NCBI RefSeq assembly: GCF_013408925.1
Contig: NZ_JACCAB010000001.1
Span: 2,728,001 to 2,792,000 of the forward strand
Source of the DNA: Pedococcus badiiscoriae
GTDB taxonomy: Bacteria; Actinomycetota; Actinomycetes; Actinomycetales; Dermatophilaceae
Direction: 5' to 3'
Length of the DNA stretch: 64,000 bases
In this document: one piece after another, positions 9,311 through 17,891 of the stretch
How the letters are laid out: the number at the start of each line of letters is the position of its first letter
Position numbering within the stretch: position 1 is the stretch's first letter
Made by a program: the position numbers and the translations under genes
The notes under the pieces: generated by a model
What the model was told of the DNA's origin: nothing
The model's input: the letters and a program-made list of their open reading frames with translations, nothing else
The model's database searches: none

Positions 9311-9364
9311 TCACCCGCCCGCCGCGGCATACCGGACTGCTCGAGCACGTACCCTTGGCGTGCG

Positions 9365-10885
9365 ATGAGTACCACCACGACTGCACCCAGGACCTACGAC
9401 GTCCGCACGCACGGCTGCCAGATGAACGTGCACGACTCGGAGCGGCTTGCCGGCCTGCTCGAGACGGCCGGCTACGTCGACGTGAACAGCCTGCCCGCGA
9501 CCGCGCGGCCGGAGGCTGCCGACGTCGTCGTCTTCAACACCTGTGCCGTCCGGGAGAACGCCGACAACAAGCTGTACGGCAACCTGGGCCAGCTGCGCCC
9601 CGCCAAGACCCGGAACCCCGACATGCAGATCGCCGTCGGCGGCTGCATGGCCCAGAAGGACCGCTCCACCATCGTGCAGCGGGCCCCGTGGGTCGATGTC
9701 GTGTTCGGCACCAACAACATCGGCAGCCTGCCCGCCCTGCTCGACCGGGCCCGCCACAACAAGCGGGCTGAGGTCGAGATCCTCGAGAGCCTCGAGGTCT
9801 TCCCCAGCACGCTGCCCACCCGCCGCGACTCGGCCTACGCCGGCTGGGTGTCGATCTCGGTGGGCTGCAACAACACCTGCACGTTCTGCATCGTGCCCAG
9901 CCTGCGCGGCAAGGAGGCCGACCGTCGTCCTGGTGACGTGCTCGCCGAGGTCGAGGCGCTGGTCCAGCAGGGCGTCGTCGAGGTCACCCTGCTGGGGCAG
10001 AACGTCAACACCTACGGCGTCGAGTTCGGCGACCGGTTCGCGTTCGGCAAGCTGCTGCGCGCCTGCGGTGACATCGAGGGGCTGGAGCGCGTGCGCTTCA
10101 CCAGCCCGCACCCCGCCGCGTTCACCGACGACGTCATCGCCGCCATGGCGCAGACCCCGAACGTCATGCCGAGCCTGCACATGCCGCTGCAGTCCGGCTC
10201 GGACCGCGTCCTGAAGGCGATGCGCCGGTCCTACCGCAGTGACAGGTTCCTCGGGATCATCGACCGGGTGCGTGAGCAGATCCCCGAGGCCGCGATCACG
10301 ACCGACATCATCGTGGGCTTCCCCGGCGAGACCGACGCAGACTTCGAGGAGACCCTGCGGGTGGTGCGTGAGTCACGGTTCGCCAGCGCCTTCACCTTCC
10401 AGTACTCGGTCCGTGCGGGCACTCCGGCCGCGACGATGGCCGACCAGGTGCCGAAGGCCGTCGTGCAGGAGCGCTACGAGCGCCTGCTTGCAGCGCAGGA
10501 GGAGATCTCCTGGTCCGAGAACCGCGCCGTGGAGGGTCGGGAGGTCGAGGTCCTGGTCGCCACGGGCGAAGGGCGCAAGGACACCACGACGCATCGCCTC
10601 TCGGGTCGCGCGCGCGACAACAGGCTCGTGCACTTCGCCGTCCCCGAGGGCGCAGAGCGCCCTCGCCCCGGCGACCTCGTCACGGTCGGTGTCACCTACG
10701 GCGCCCCGCACCACCTCGTGGCCGATGCCGCCCTCGAAGGTGGTGCCTGGTCCGTCCGGCGCACCTCCGGTGGCGATGCGTGGGCCGCGCTGCAGGACGC
10801 GCCGGTCCCGGGCAAGCCAGGGGTGTCCCTGGGTATGCCGGGAGTGGGCCGACCGGCCACGGTGTCCGCGCCCTCGTGCGGCTGA
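9365..10885 (+). CDS. miaB: tRNA-2-methylthio-N6-dimethylallyladenosine synthase MiaB
   Basis: 506-residue radical SAM methylthiotransferase that adds the 2-methylthio group to isopentenyladenosine-37 of tRNA. The N-terminal cluster cysteines are in [14 protein letters not shown] and GGCMAQKD. The radical SAM motif is C168-NNT-C172-TF-C175, and a C-terminal TRAM domain follows. TACCCT (9350-9355) lies 9 nt before the ATG, suggesting a leaderless transcript. The tail after TRAM (about 45 residues, Gly/Pro-rich) is longer than in E. coli MiaB. miaA, which makes its substrate, lies two genes downstream. Confidence 0.97.
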   Translation: MSTTTTAPRTYDVRTHGCQMNVHDSERLAGLLETAGYVDVNSLPATARPEAADVVVFNTCAVRENADNKLYGNLGQLRPAKTRNPDMQIAVGGCMAQKDRSTIVQRAPWVDVVFGTNNIGSLPALLDRARHNKRAEVEILESLEVFPSTLPTRRDSAYAGWVSISVGCNNTCTFCIVPSLRGKEADRRPGDVLAEVEALVQQGVVEVTLLGQNVNTYGVEFGDRFAFGKLLRACGDIEGLERVRFTSPHPAAFTDDVIAAMAQTPNVMPSLHMPLQSGSDRVLKAMRRSYRSDRFLGIIDRVREQIPEAAITTDIIVGFPGETDADFEETLRVVRESRFASAFTFQYSVRAGTPAATMADQVPKAVVQERYERLLAAQEEISWSENRAVEGREVEVLVATGEGRKDTTTHRLSGRARDNRLVHFAVPEGAERPRPGDLVTVGVTYGAPHHLVADAALEGGAWSVRRTSGGDAWAALQDAPVPGKPGVSLGMPGVGRPATVSAPSCG

Positions 10886-10940
10886 GGCGGACGACACCCG
10901 GGATCGTGGGGGGTCACCGAAGTCTGGAAGACTTCCGGCC

Positions 10941-11567
10941 ATGACCGTCCGCCCCATCGTCATCATCGGTGAGCCCGTCCTGCACCGCCGGGCCGACCCC
11001 GTGGAGAAGTTCGACGAGGAGCTGCGCGCCCTCGTGGCGGACATGTTCGACACCATGGACGCGGCCAACGGAGTCGGTCTGGCCGCGCCCCAGATCGGGG
11101 TGGGCCTGCGCGTCTTCACCTGGCAGATGGACAACGAGGACGGGGTCCCGGCCCGTGGGGTGGTCGTCAACCCCTACGTCACCTCGACCAAGGCGTCGCT
11201 CGACGAGCCGGACCCGCACGACGAGGCCGAGGGGTGCCTGTCGGTGCCCGGGGAGAGCTTCCCGCTCAAGCGCGGGGACGCTGCGACGGTGACGGGCTAC
11301 GACGTGGAGGGCGCGGAGCTCTCGTTCGAGGCCACCGGGTGGTTCGCCCGGTGCATGCAGCACGAGTACGACCACCTCAACGGCTTCCTGTACGTCGACC
11401 GCCTCGGCGAGCGGTGGCGCCGCAAGGCCCGCAAGGCCGTCAAGAAGCACGGCTGGGGCACACCCGGCTTCGCGTGGCACCCCGGTGTCGATCCCGACCC
11501 GTTCGGGCACGACCAGGACGACGACACCGAGAGCGAGCACTGGCACGACCACGAGCACGACCTGTGA
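10941..11567 (+). CDS. def: Peptide deformylase
   Basis: 208-residue metalloenzyme that removes the formyl group from nascent proteins. All three motifs are present: GVGLAAPQ (44-51), EGCLS with metal ligand C99, and HEYDH (141-145) carrying two metal histidines and the catalytic Glu142. The last 20 or so residues form an unusual Asp/His/Glu-rich tail. It sits between miaB and miaA; the 4-bp gap to miaA suggests co-transcription. It is absent from this position in most relatives I can recall, so the insertion is mildly unusual. Confidence 0.95.
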   Translation: MTVRPIVIIGEPVLHRRADPVEKFDEELRALVADMFDTMDAANGVGLAAPQIGVGLRVFTWQMDNEDGVPARGVVVNPYVTSTKASLDEPDPHDEAEGCLSVPGESFPLKRGDAATVTGYDVEGAELSFEATGWFARCMQHEYDHLNGFLYVDRLGERWRRKARKAVKKHGWGTPGFAWHPGVDPDPFGHDQDDDTESEHWHDHEHDL

Positions 11568-11571
11568 CCCG

Positions 11572-12501
11572 ATGAGGCCGATGGTCGTCGGCGTGGTCGG
11601 ACCCACCGCGACCGGCAAGTCCGACCTCGCGCTCGACCTGGCGCAGGCCCTCGGGGGTGAGGTGGTCAGTGCCGATGCCAGCCAGCTCTACCGCGGCATG
11701 GACATCGGCACGGCCAAGGTCCCGCTCGCCGAGCGCCGCGGCATACCTCACCACCAGCTCGACGTGCTCGAGGTGACGCAGGATGCCAGTGTCGCCGCCT
11801 ACCAGTCGGCCGCGCGGGCCGACTTCGACGCGATCCAGCGCCGTGGCCACCACCCGGTGCTGGCGGGTGGGTCCGGACTCTACGTGCGGGCCGCGCTCGA
11901 CGTCCTGGACATCCCCCCGACCGACGGCGCGGTGCGCGCCAGGCTCGAGGCCGAGGCTGAGGCCGGTGGTGTCCGGGCGATGCATGCGCGCCTGGCGGAG
12001 TTGGATCCCATTGCGGCGCAGGCGATGGAGCCTGGCAACGTCCGTCGCATCGTGCGCGCCCTGGAGGTCATCGAGCTCACCGGCCGACCGTTCTCGGCCA
12101 TGATGCCCACCCGGACCTTCGTGCAACCCACTGTGGTCATCGGCCTACGGATGCCGCGCGCTCGCTTGGACGAGCGCATCGCCGCCCGGGTCCGCCAGAT
12201 GTGGGAGCACGGGCTGCTGGCGGAGGTGCGCGGGCTCGAGTCGCTCGGGCTGCGCGAGGGCCGGACGGCCTCGCGGGCCGTCGGCTACGCGCAGGCCCTG
12301 GCCGAGCTCGACGGGATCCTCACGACCGAGCAGGCGCAGGAGCAGACCACCGCGCTGACCCGGCGCCTCGCGCGCCGCCAGGAGTCGTGGTTCAACCCCG
12401 ACCCGCGCATCGTCTGGCTCGACGCCCTCGCCCCCGACGTGGCCGACCAGGCGGTGGCGGCGGTCCGCACCGCGATCAGGGACAATGGGGCGCATGGCTG
12501 A
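11572..12501 (+). CDS. miaA: tRNA dimethylallyltransferase MiaA
   Basis: 309-residue transferase that isopentenylates A37 of tRNAs reading UNN codons. The P-loop is GPTATGKS (10-17), followed by the catalytic segment SADASQLYRGMDIGTAK and the substrate pattern VLAGGSGLYVRA. The ATG at 11572 lies four bases after the def stop; an in-frame ATG at 11581 is an alternative. Its 3' end overlaps the start of dapF by 8 nt. Confidence 0.97.
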   Translation: MRPMVVGVVGPTATGKSDLALDLAQALGGEVVSADASQLYRGMDIGTAKVPLAERRGIPHHQLDVLEVTQDASVAAYQSAARADFDAIQRRGHHPVLAGGSGLYVRAALDVLDIPPTDGAVRARLEAEAEAGGVRAMHARLAELDPIAAQAMEPGNVRRIVRALEVIELTGRPFSAMMPTRTFVQPTVVIGLRMPRARLDERIAARVRQMWEHGLLAEVRGLESLGLREGRTASRAVGYAQALAELDGILTTEQAQEQTTALTRRLARRQESWFNPDPRIVWLDALAPDVADQAVAAVRTAIRDNGAHG

Positions 12502-13369
12502 CCAGACCGCCTTCACCAAGGGCCACGGGACCGAGAACGACTTCGTGCTCGTGCCCGACCTGGAGGGCGTCCGCGACCTGACGGCGCAGCAGGCCGCCAG
12601 GCTCGCGGATCGTCGGGCCGGCATCGGGGGAGACGGCGTGATCCGGGTCGTGCCGACCGCGCTGGCCACCGAAGGCGGCATCCTGGCGCAGGCCCAGGCG
12701 GCCCGGTGGTTCATGGACTACCGGAACGCCGACGGCAGCGTCGCCGAGATGTGCGGCAACGGCACCCGCGTGTTCGCGGCCTACCTTCGTCGTGAGGGAC
12801 TGGAGACCGCCGACGAGTTTGCCATCGCCACCAGGGCCGGCACCAAGCTCGTCCGGTTCGAGTCGCCGGACGTCATCGCGGTGAACCTCGGGCCGTGGCG
12901 GCTCGCGCAGCAGGTGATCGCGGACGAGGAAGGGTTCGACGCGCTGGTCCACCTCGACGGTCACGAGCCGCTGTCGGCCCTCAGCCTCGACCTCGGCAAC
13001 CCCCACGCCGTCGTGGCACTGCCGGAGCAGATCGACCTCGATTCCCTTGACCTGCACCGCCTTCCGGTGGTCAACCCCCTTCCCCCGCACGGCACGAACG
13101 TCGAGTTCGTCCGCCCGATCGGCGTCGGCCACATCCGGATGCGGGTGCACGAGCGCGGCGTGGGCGAGACCCGGTCCTGCGGCACCGGCGCCGCAGCAGC
13201 GGCCCTGGCCACCCGCTTCTGGGCCGGCGACGTGACCGACACCTGGACCGTCGACGTCCCCGGGGGCCGACTGCGGGTCCGGGCCCTCCCAGGTCACGAG
13301 GTCGAGCTCGCCGGCCCCGCCGTCCTCGTCGCGGACGGCACCACCGACCTCGAGGTGCGATCGCCCTAA
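12494..13369 (+). CDS. dapF: Diaminopimelate epimerase
   Basis: 291-residue cofactor-independent racemase that converts LL- to meso-diaminopimelate for lysine and peptidoglycan. The two catalytic cysteines are in MCGNGTR (C87) and SCGTGAAA (C229), the expected two-half arrangement. The ATG at 12494 is preferred over 12485 because GACAAT (12481-12486) lies 7 nt upstream, an arrangement seen almost identically before recO. The 5' end lies inside miaA. Confidence 0.96.
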   Translation: MADQTAFTKGHGTENDFVLVPDLEGVRDLTAQQAARLADRRAGIGGDGVIRVVPTALATEGGILAQAQAARWFMDYRNADGSVAEMCGNGTRVFAAYLRREGLETADEFAIATRAGTKLVRFESPDVIAVNLGPWRLAQQVIADEEGFDALVHLDGHEPLSALSLDLGNPHAVVALPEQIDLDSLDLHRLPVVNPLPPHGTNVEFVRPIGVGHIRMRVHERGVGETRSCGTGAAAAALATRFWAGDVTDTWTVDVPGGRLRVRALPGHEVELAGPAVLVADGTTDLEVRSP

Positions 13370-13389
13370 AACGGTCATACCGTCGGGCC

Positions 13390-15222
13390 ATGCGCAGCCC
13401 TCGCGTCCCCCTCGTGCTCGCCGTCGGCCTGGCCGGCACCCTCGCTGTCGCGCTGACAGCCCCGGCCGCCGCGACGGCGAGCGCGGCGGCTCCCGGCCCC
13501 AAGCCGGTCTCGAACTCCCTGCCCAAGGTCCCCGTGATGCGCGGGGGCGGCGGAGCCGTGTCGTCCGTCGACGCCGTCGCCAGCCAGGTCGGCATCGACG
13601 TGCTCAAGGCCGGCGGCAACGCCGCGGACGCAGCGGTGGCCACCGCGGCCGCCCTGGGCGTCACGGAGCCGTACTCGACCGGCATCGGCGGGGGCGGGTT
13701 CTTCGTCTTCTACGACGCCAAGACCCATCAGGTGAAGACCATCGACGGTCGTGAGACGGCACCGAGCACCTTCACCCAGAGGGCCTTCCTGGAGCCCAAC
13801 GGCACGCCGATGGCCTTCGACAAGGCGGTGAACTCAGGACTGTCGGTCGGGGTTCCCGGCTCGCCAGCCACCTGGGACCTCGCGACCCGCTCGTTCGGCA
13901 CGCAGCCATTGGGGCTCCTCCTCAGGCCGGCCGAGAACATCGCCCGGCGCGGCTTCGTGGTCGACCAGACCTTTCACGACCAGACCGCCGCGAACGCCGC
14001 CCGCTTCGCGAAGTTCCCCGCGACCGCCAAGGTCTTCCTCCCCGGGGGGAGCGCTCCCGCTGTCGGCTCGGTCTTCCGCAACCCGGACATGGCGGCGGCT
14101 TACCGCGAGCTGCGCACCCGCGGCGTGGCCTCGCTGTATGCCGGCCGGCTCGGCCGCGCGGTCGTGGACGAAGCGCAGAACCCCCACACCGCGCCCGGGG
14201 TGAGCGTGCCGCACGGCCAGATCACGACAGCCGACCTGCGTGCGTATCGGGCCCTGCCCAAGGCGCCGGTCCACTCCCGGTACCGCGGTCTCGACGTCTA
14301 CGGAATGCCCGTTCCCAGCTCGGGCGGCATCGCGGTGGCCGAGATCCTCAACCTGCTCGAGGCCATCGACCAGCGCACAGGTATCCGTCTGGGCGACCTG
14401 AGCAACGCCGACTACCTGCACCGCTTCAGTGAGGCGTCCGCGCTCGCCTTCGCCGACCGCAACCGATATGTCGGTGACGTGCCGAACGTGCCCAGCAGCG
14501 AGCTCGTCTCGCAGGGCTTTGCCGACGAGCGCGCCTGCCTCTTCAGCCCTGGCACGGCCCTCAAGCGGCCCGTGCCGTTCGGCAGCCCGGACGGCAGCTA
14601 CAGCTCGTGCGGCCCGACGGCGACGACGTCGCGGTTGCCGAACGACGGGCAGTCGACCAGCCACCTGGTCGTCACGGACAAGTGGGGCAACGCCGTGTCG
14701 TACACCCTCACCATCGAGCAGACCGGCGGGTCGGCCATCACCGTCCCCGGCTGGGGCTTCCTGCTCAACAACGAGCTGACCGACTTCGACTTCGTGCCGC
14801 TGTCCCCCGATGTCCCAGACCCCAACCTGCCGGGCCCGGGCAAGCGACCGCGCTCCTCGATGAGCCCCACGGTGGTCCTCGACCACGGCCGGCTGCGCCT
14901 GGTCGCGGGCAGCCCGGGAGGCGCCACGATCATCACCACGGTGGCGCAGGTGCTGACCGAGTACGTCGACCGTGGCCTGCCGCTCGTGGACGCCATCGCC
15001 GCCGCACGGTTGTCCTCGCGCAACGGCGTCGAGCAGGCCGAGCCCGCGCTGATGTCCTCGCCCGACGCCAACGCCCTGACGGCCAAGGGCCACGTCCTGG
15101 CCTCGACACCGGAGATCGGCGCGGCCACCGCGATCAGGGTGATCGGCCCGGACGACTTCGAGGCGGCAGCCGAGACCGTGCGTCGCGGCGGGGGCTCCGC
15201 GATGGTGGTCAACCCGCGGTAG
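13390..15222 (+). CDS. ggt: Secreted gamma-glutamyltransferase
   Basis: 610-residue exported N-terminal nucleophile hydrolase that cleaves or transfers gamma-glutamyl groups from glutathione and related peptides. A signal peptide covers about residues 1-35 (MRSPRVPLVLAVGLAGTL, ending in an AAATASA-type site). The proenzyme splits before T423 in the QSTSHLVV motif, giving large and small subunits. Substrate-pocket patterns include GGNAADAAVA and LLNNELTDFDF. It starts 20 bp after dapF. It lies convergent with the methyltransferase gene. Confidence 0.93.
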   Translation: MRSPRVPLVLAVGLAGTLAVALTAPAAATASAAAPGPKPVSNSLPKVPVMRGGGGAVSSVDAVASQVGIDVLKAGGNAADAAVATAAALGVTEPYSTGIGGGGFFVFYDAKTHQVKTIDGRETAPSTFTQRAFLEPNGTPMAFDKAVNSGLSVGVPGSPATWDLATRSFGTQPLGLLLRPAENIARRGFVVDQTFHDQTAANAARFAKFPATAKVFLPGGSAPAVGSVFRNPDMAAAYRELRTRGVASLYAGRLGRAVVDEAQNPHTAPGVSVPHGQITTADLRAYRALPKAPVHSRYRGLDVYGMPVPSSGGIAVAEILNLLEAIDQRTGIRLGDLSNADYLHRFSEASALAFADRNRYVGDVPNVPSSELVSQGFADERACLFSPGTALKRPVPFGSPDGSYSSCGPTATTSRLPNDGQSTSHLVVTDKWGNAVSYTLTIEQTGGSAITVPGWGFLLNNELTDFDFVPLSPDVPDPNLPGPGKRPRSSMSPTVVLDHGRLRLVAGSPGGATIITTVAQVLTEYVDRGLPLVDAIAAARLSSRNGVEQAEPALMSSPDANALTAKGHVLASTPEIGAATAIRVIGPDDFEAAAETVRRGGGSAMVVNPR

Positions 15223-15251
15223 CGCGACCGGTCGCTGGACCGCGTTGGCGC

Positions 15252-15869
15252 TCAGGCGGTGCGCCGCACCTCGAGGATCCGGAAACCCTTGTCCGAGGTG
15301 AACCGCGAGACGGCGAACTCCGCCGGGTCCAGCTGCTCGGTCAGCCAGCGCTGCAACGAGTCCGATCCGAGGTTCTTCTGCACGACGAGGTGGGCGACGC
15401 CCCCGGCCGCGAGCCGGGGCAGCCAGGTGAGCAGGAGGCCGTGCAGCACCGCCTTCCCCACGCGGATCGGGGGGTTCGACCAGATCGCGTCGAACCGCAC
15501 CTCGTCAGGTATGCCGTCGGGCCGGCTGGCGTGCAGACGCTTCAGCCCGAGCGAGGCCGCCGTCGTGCGCAGCAGGTCGAGCGCACGGTCGTTCACGTCC
15601 ACGGCATACACGGTCGCCTCAGGTGAGCGCAGCGCGAGGGTGAGGGCGATCGGACCCCAACCGCACCCGAGGTCCAGCAGGGTGCCCTCGGCGGGCGGGA
15701 CGGGGGCGTGCCGCAGCAGGACGGCGGTCCCCTGGTCCACCCCCGCGGGGCTGAAGATCCCGGCCGCCGAGCGCACGTCGACGGTCCGTCCGGCCAGTCG
15801 CACCGTGATGGTGCGCTGCTGCGCGGGGCTGGCGGGCTCGGCGGTGAAGTAGTGGTCCTGGCTGCTCAT
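15252..15869 (-). CDS. Class I methyltransferase, RsmC/RlmG-like
   Basis: 205-residue SAM-dependent methyltransferase of the small-domain MTS family, which includes the 16S rRNA guanine-N2 methyltransferase RsmC. The SAM motif is LDLGCGWG and the catalytic motif is SNPPI. A short N-terminal part (HYFTAEPASP) matches single-domain actinobacterial members that lack the N-terminal half of E. coli RsmC. The ATG at 15869 is supported by TACCGT (15883-15878 on the minus strand) 8 nt upstream. It is divergent from hflX. The exact target nucleotide is not certain. Confidence 0.8.
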   Translation of the reverse strand: MSSQDHYFTAEPASPAQQRTITVRLAGRTVDVRSAAGIFSPAGVDQGTAVLLRHAPVPPAEGTLLDLGCGWGPIALTLALRSPEATVYAVDVNDRALDLLRTTAASLGLKRLHASRPDGIPDEVRFDAIWSNPPIRVGKAVLHGLLLTWLPRLAAGGVAHLVVQKNLGSDSLQRWLTEQLDPAEFAVSRFTSDKGFRILEVRRTA

Positions 15870-15942
15870 CGGGGCCAACGGTAGACGGCAGGACATAAAG
15901 CGGTCGCTGCGGCGGTTGAAAGGATGAGATTCTTGAGGGGAC

Positions 15943-17394
15943 ATGACACTGAAGCGAACAGACATCTTTGACCTGAAGGCCGCCGCGCTGGCCACCGAGG
16001 ACGGATTCCTCGTCAGCGACGAGTCCGGCTATGACGGCGACCAGTACGACCGCGAGGACCGCGCCGCCCTGCGCCGGGTCGCTGGGCTGTCCACCGAGCT
16101 CGAGGACATCACCGAGGTCGAGTACCGCCAGCTGCGGCTCGAGCGGGTCGTCCTCGCCGCCGTGTGGACCGCGGGCACGGCCGACGACGCCGACAACTCG
16201 ATGCGGGAGCTGGCTGCGCTCGCCGAGACCGCCGGTTCCACCGTGCTCGCCGGGCTGGTCCAGCGCCGGGCCAAGCCCGACACCGGTACCTACCTGGGCT
16301 CGGGCAAGGCCCTCGAGCTGCGCGACATCGTCATCGCCGAGGGCGCCGACACGGTGATCTGCGACACCGAGCTGACCCCCAGCCAGCGGCGTGCCCTCGA
16401 GGACGTCGTGAAGGTCAAGGTCATCGACCGGACCGCGCTGATCCTCGACATCTTCGCCCAGCACGCCAAGTCCAAGGAGGGCAAGGCCCAGGTCGAGCTG
16501 GCCCAGCTGCAGTACCTGCTCCCGCGGCTGCGCGGGTGGGGTGAGTCGATGTCTCGGCAGGCCGGTGGCCAGGCCGCCGGTGGTCAGGGCATGGGCTCGC
16601 GTGGTCCGGGTGAGACGAAGATCGAGCTCGACCGGCGCCGGATCAACACCCGGATGGCCAAGCTCCGCCGCGAGATCAAGGAGATGAAGACCAGCCGGGA
16701 CACCCGCCGCGTCAGCCGCAAGGCGCACGAGGTCCCGAGCGTCGCGATCGCCGGCTACACCAACGCGGGCAAGTCCTCGCTGCTCAACCGCCTCACGGGG
16801 GCCGGAGTCCTGGTCGAGAACCAGCTGTTCGCCACCCTGGACCCCACCGTCCGCCGGGCCGAGACCGAGGACGGCAGGCTCTACACCTTGGCCGACACGG
16901 TCGGTTTCGTCCGCCAGCTGCCGACCCAGCTGGTCGAGGCGTTCCGCTCGACGCTGGAAGAGGTGGCCGACGCCGACCTGCTGCTGCACGTCGTGGACGG
17001 CTCGCACCCGGACCCGGAGGGGCAGATCAGCGCCGTCCGCGCGGTGCTGGCCGACGTCGAGGCCGCCAACGTCCGCGAGGTCATCGTCATCAACAAGGCC
17101 GACGCGGCCGATCCCGAGGTGCTCGACCGGCTCCGGCGTCACGAGAAGCACTCGATCGTCGTGTCGGCCCGCACAGGTGCCGGCCTGGCAGAGCTGCGTG
17201 CCCTGATCGCCGACGAGCTGCCCCGCCCCACGATCGACGTCGAGGTGCTGGTGCCCTACGACCGGGGTGACCTCGTCAGCCGCCTGCACGAGGAGGCGGA
17301 GGTGCTGTCCAGCGAGCACACGGGCACCGGGACCCTGCTCAAGGCCCGGGTGCACCCTGAGCTGGCCAGCGAGCTCGCGGCCTTCGCCGCCTGA
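15943..17394 (+). CDS. hflX: GTPase HflX
   Basis: 483-residue ribosome-associated GTPase that splits stalled 70S ribosomes under stress. An N-terminal HflX domain with a glycine-rich linker (RQAGGQAAGGQGMGSRGPGE, about residues 206-225) precedes the GTPase domain. G1 is GYTNAGKS (271-278), G3 is DTVGF and G4 is NKAD. The start at 15943 carries AAAGGATGAG and TTGAGGGG upstream. In many actinobacteria hflX follows the dapF block, as here. Confidence 0.95.
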   Translation: MTLKRTDIFDLKAAALATEDGFLVSDESGYDGDQYDREDRAALRRVAGLSTELEDITEVEYRQLRLERVVLAAVWTAGTADDADNSMRELAALAETAGSTVLAGLVQRRAKPDTGTYLGSGKALELRDIVIAEGADTVICDTELTPSQRRALEDVVKVKVIDRTALILDIFAQHAKSKEGKAQVELAQLQYLLPRLRGWGESMSRQAGGQAAGGQGMGSRGPGETKIELDRRRINTRMAKLRREIKEMKTSRDTRRVSRKAHEVPSVAIAGYTNAGKSSLLNRLTGAGVLVENQLFATLDPTVRRAETEDGRLYTLADTVGFVRQLPTQLVEAFRSTLEEVADADLLLHVVDGSHPDPEGQISAVRAVLADVEAANVREVIVINKADAADPEVLDRLRRHEKHSIVVSARTGAGLAELRALIADELPRPTIDVEVLVPYDRGDLVSRLHEEAEVLSSEHTGTGTLLKARVHPELASELAAFAA

Positions 17395-17407
17395 CCACGT
17401 CGCGCGC

Positions 17408-17869
17408 GTGGACATCCGCCTCGGTGGCCTCGAGACGCCGCAGGTCGCTGCCCTGCTCGAGGAGCACCTCGAGGACATGCGCCGTTTCTCCCCTCCGGAG
17501 AGCGTGCACGCCCTCGACCTCGACCGGCTGCGCGCGCCCGACCTGACGTTCTGGAGCCTGTGGGCCGGCGAGGAGGTGCTCGGCTGCGTCGCCCTGCGGG
17601 AGCTCGACCCCGAGCATGGTGAGCTCAAGTCGATGCGTACCTCCGCGGCGCACCGCCGGCGCGGGGTGGGCGCTGCCTTGCTGGACCACGTCGTCGCCGC
17701 AGCCCGGGGCCGCGGCTATGCGCGACTGAGCCTCGAGACCGGGCCGACCGTCGAGTTCGCGCCCGCGCGCACGATGTATGCCGCCTACGGCTTCGCTCCG
17801 TGTGGCCCCTTCGGTCCCTACGTGCACGACGAGTTCAGTGTCTTCATGACCCTGCCGCTCGAGCCATGA
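17408..17869 (+). CDS. GNAT family N-acetyltransferase
   Basis: 153-residue acetyltransferase. The acetyl-CoA loop reads HRRRGVGAALLDHVV, followed by the C-terminal LETGPTVEFAPARTMYAAYGF pattern typical of the GNAT YafP/ElaA-like subgroup. The GTG at 17408 lies 13 bp after hflX and no strong Shine-Dalgarno sequence is visible. Substrate unknown. It converges on the DUF3516 helicase gene with a 22-bp gap containing only a weak 5-bp hairpin (17880-17895). Confidence 0.8.
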   Translation: MDIRLGGLETPQVAALLEEHLEDMRRFSPPESVHALDLDRLRAPDLTFWSLWAGEEVLGCVALRELDPEHGELKSMRTSAAHRRRGVGAALLDHVVAAARGRGYARLSLETGPTVEFAPARTMYAAYGFAPCGPFGPYVHDEFSVFMTLPLEP

Positions 17870-17891
17870 CGTTCGAACCCTGACGATCCTG

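Noticed and set aside
15221..15251. A palindrome GCGACCGGTCGC as terminator between ggt and the methyltransferase gene
   Set aside because: It is only a short symmetric palindrome without a proper loop, so it is not called as a terminator.
15619..17628. A 669-codon minus-strand open frame opposite hflX
   Set aside because: The plus-strand HflX is complete and conserved. The antisense protein has no recognisable domain.
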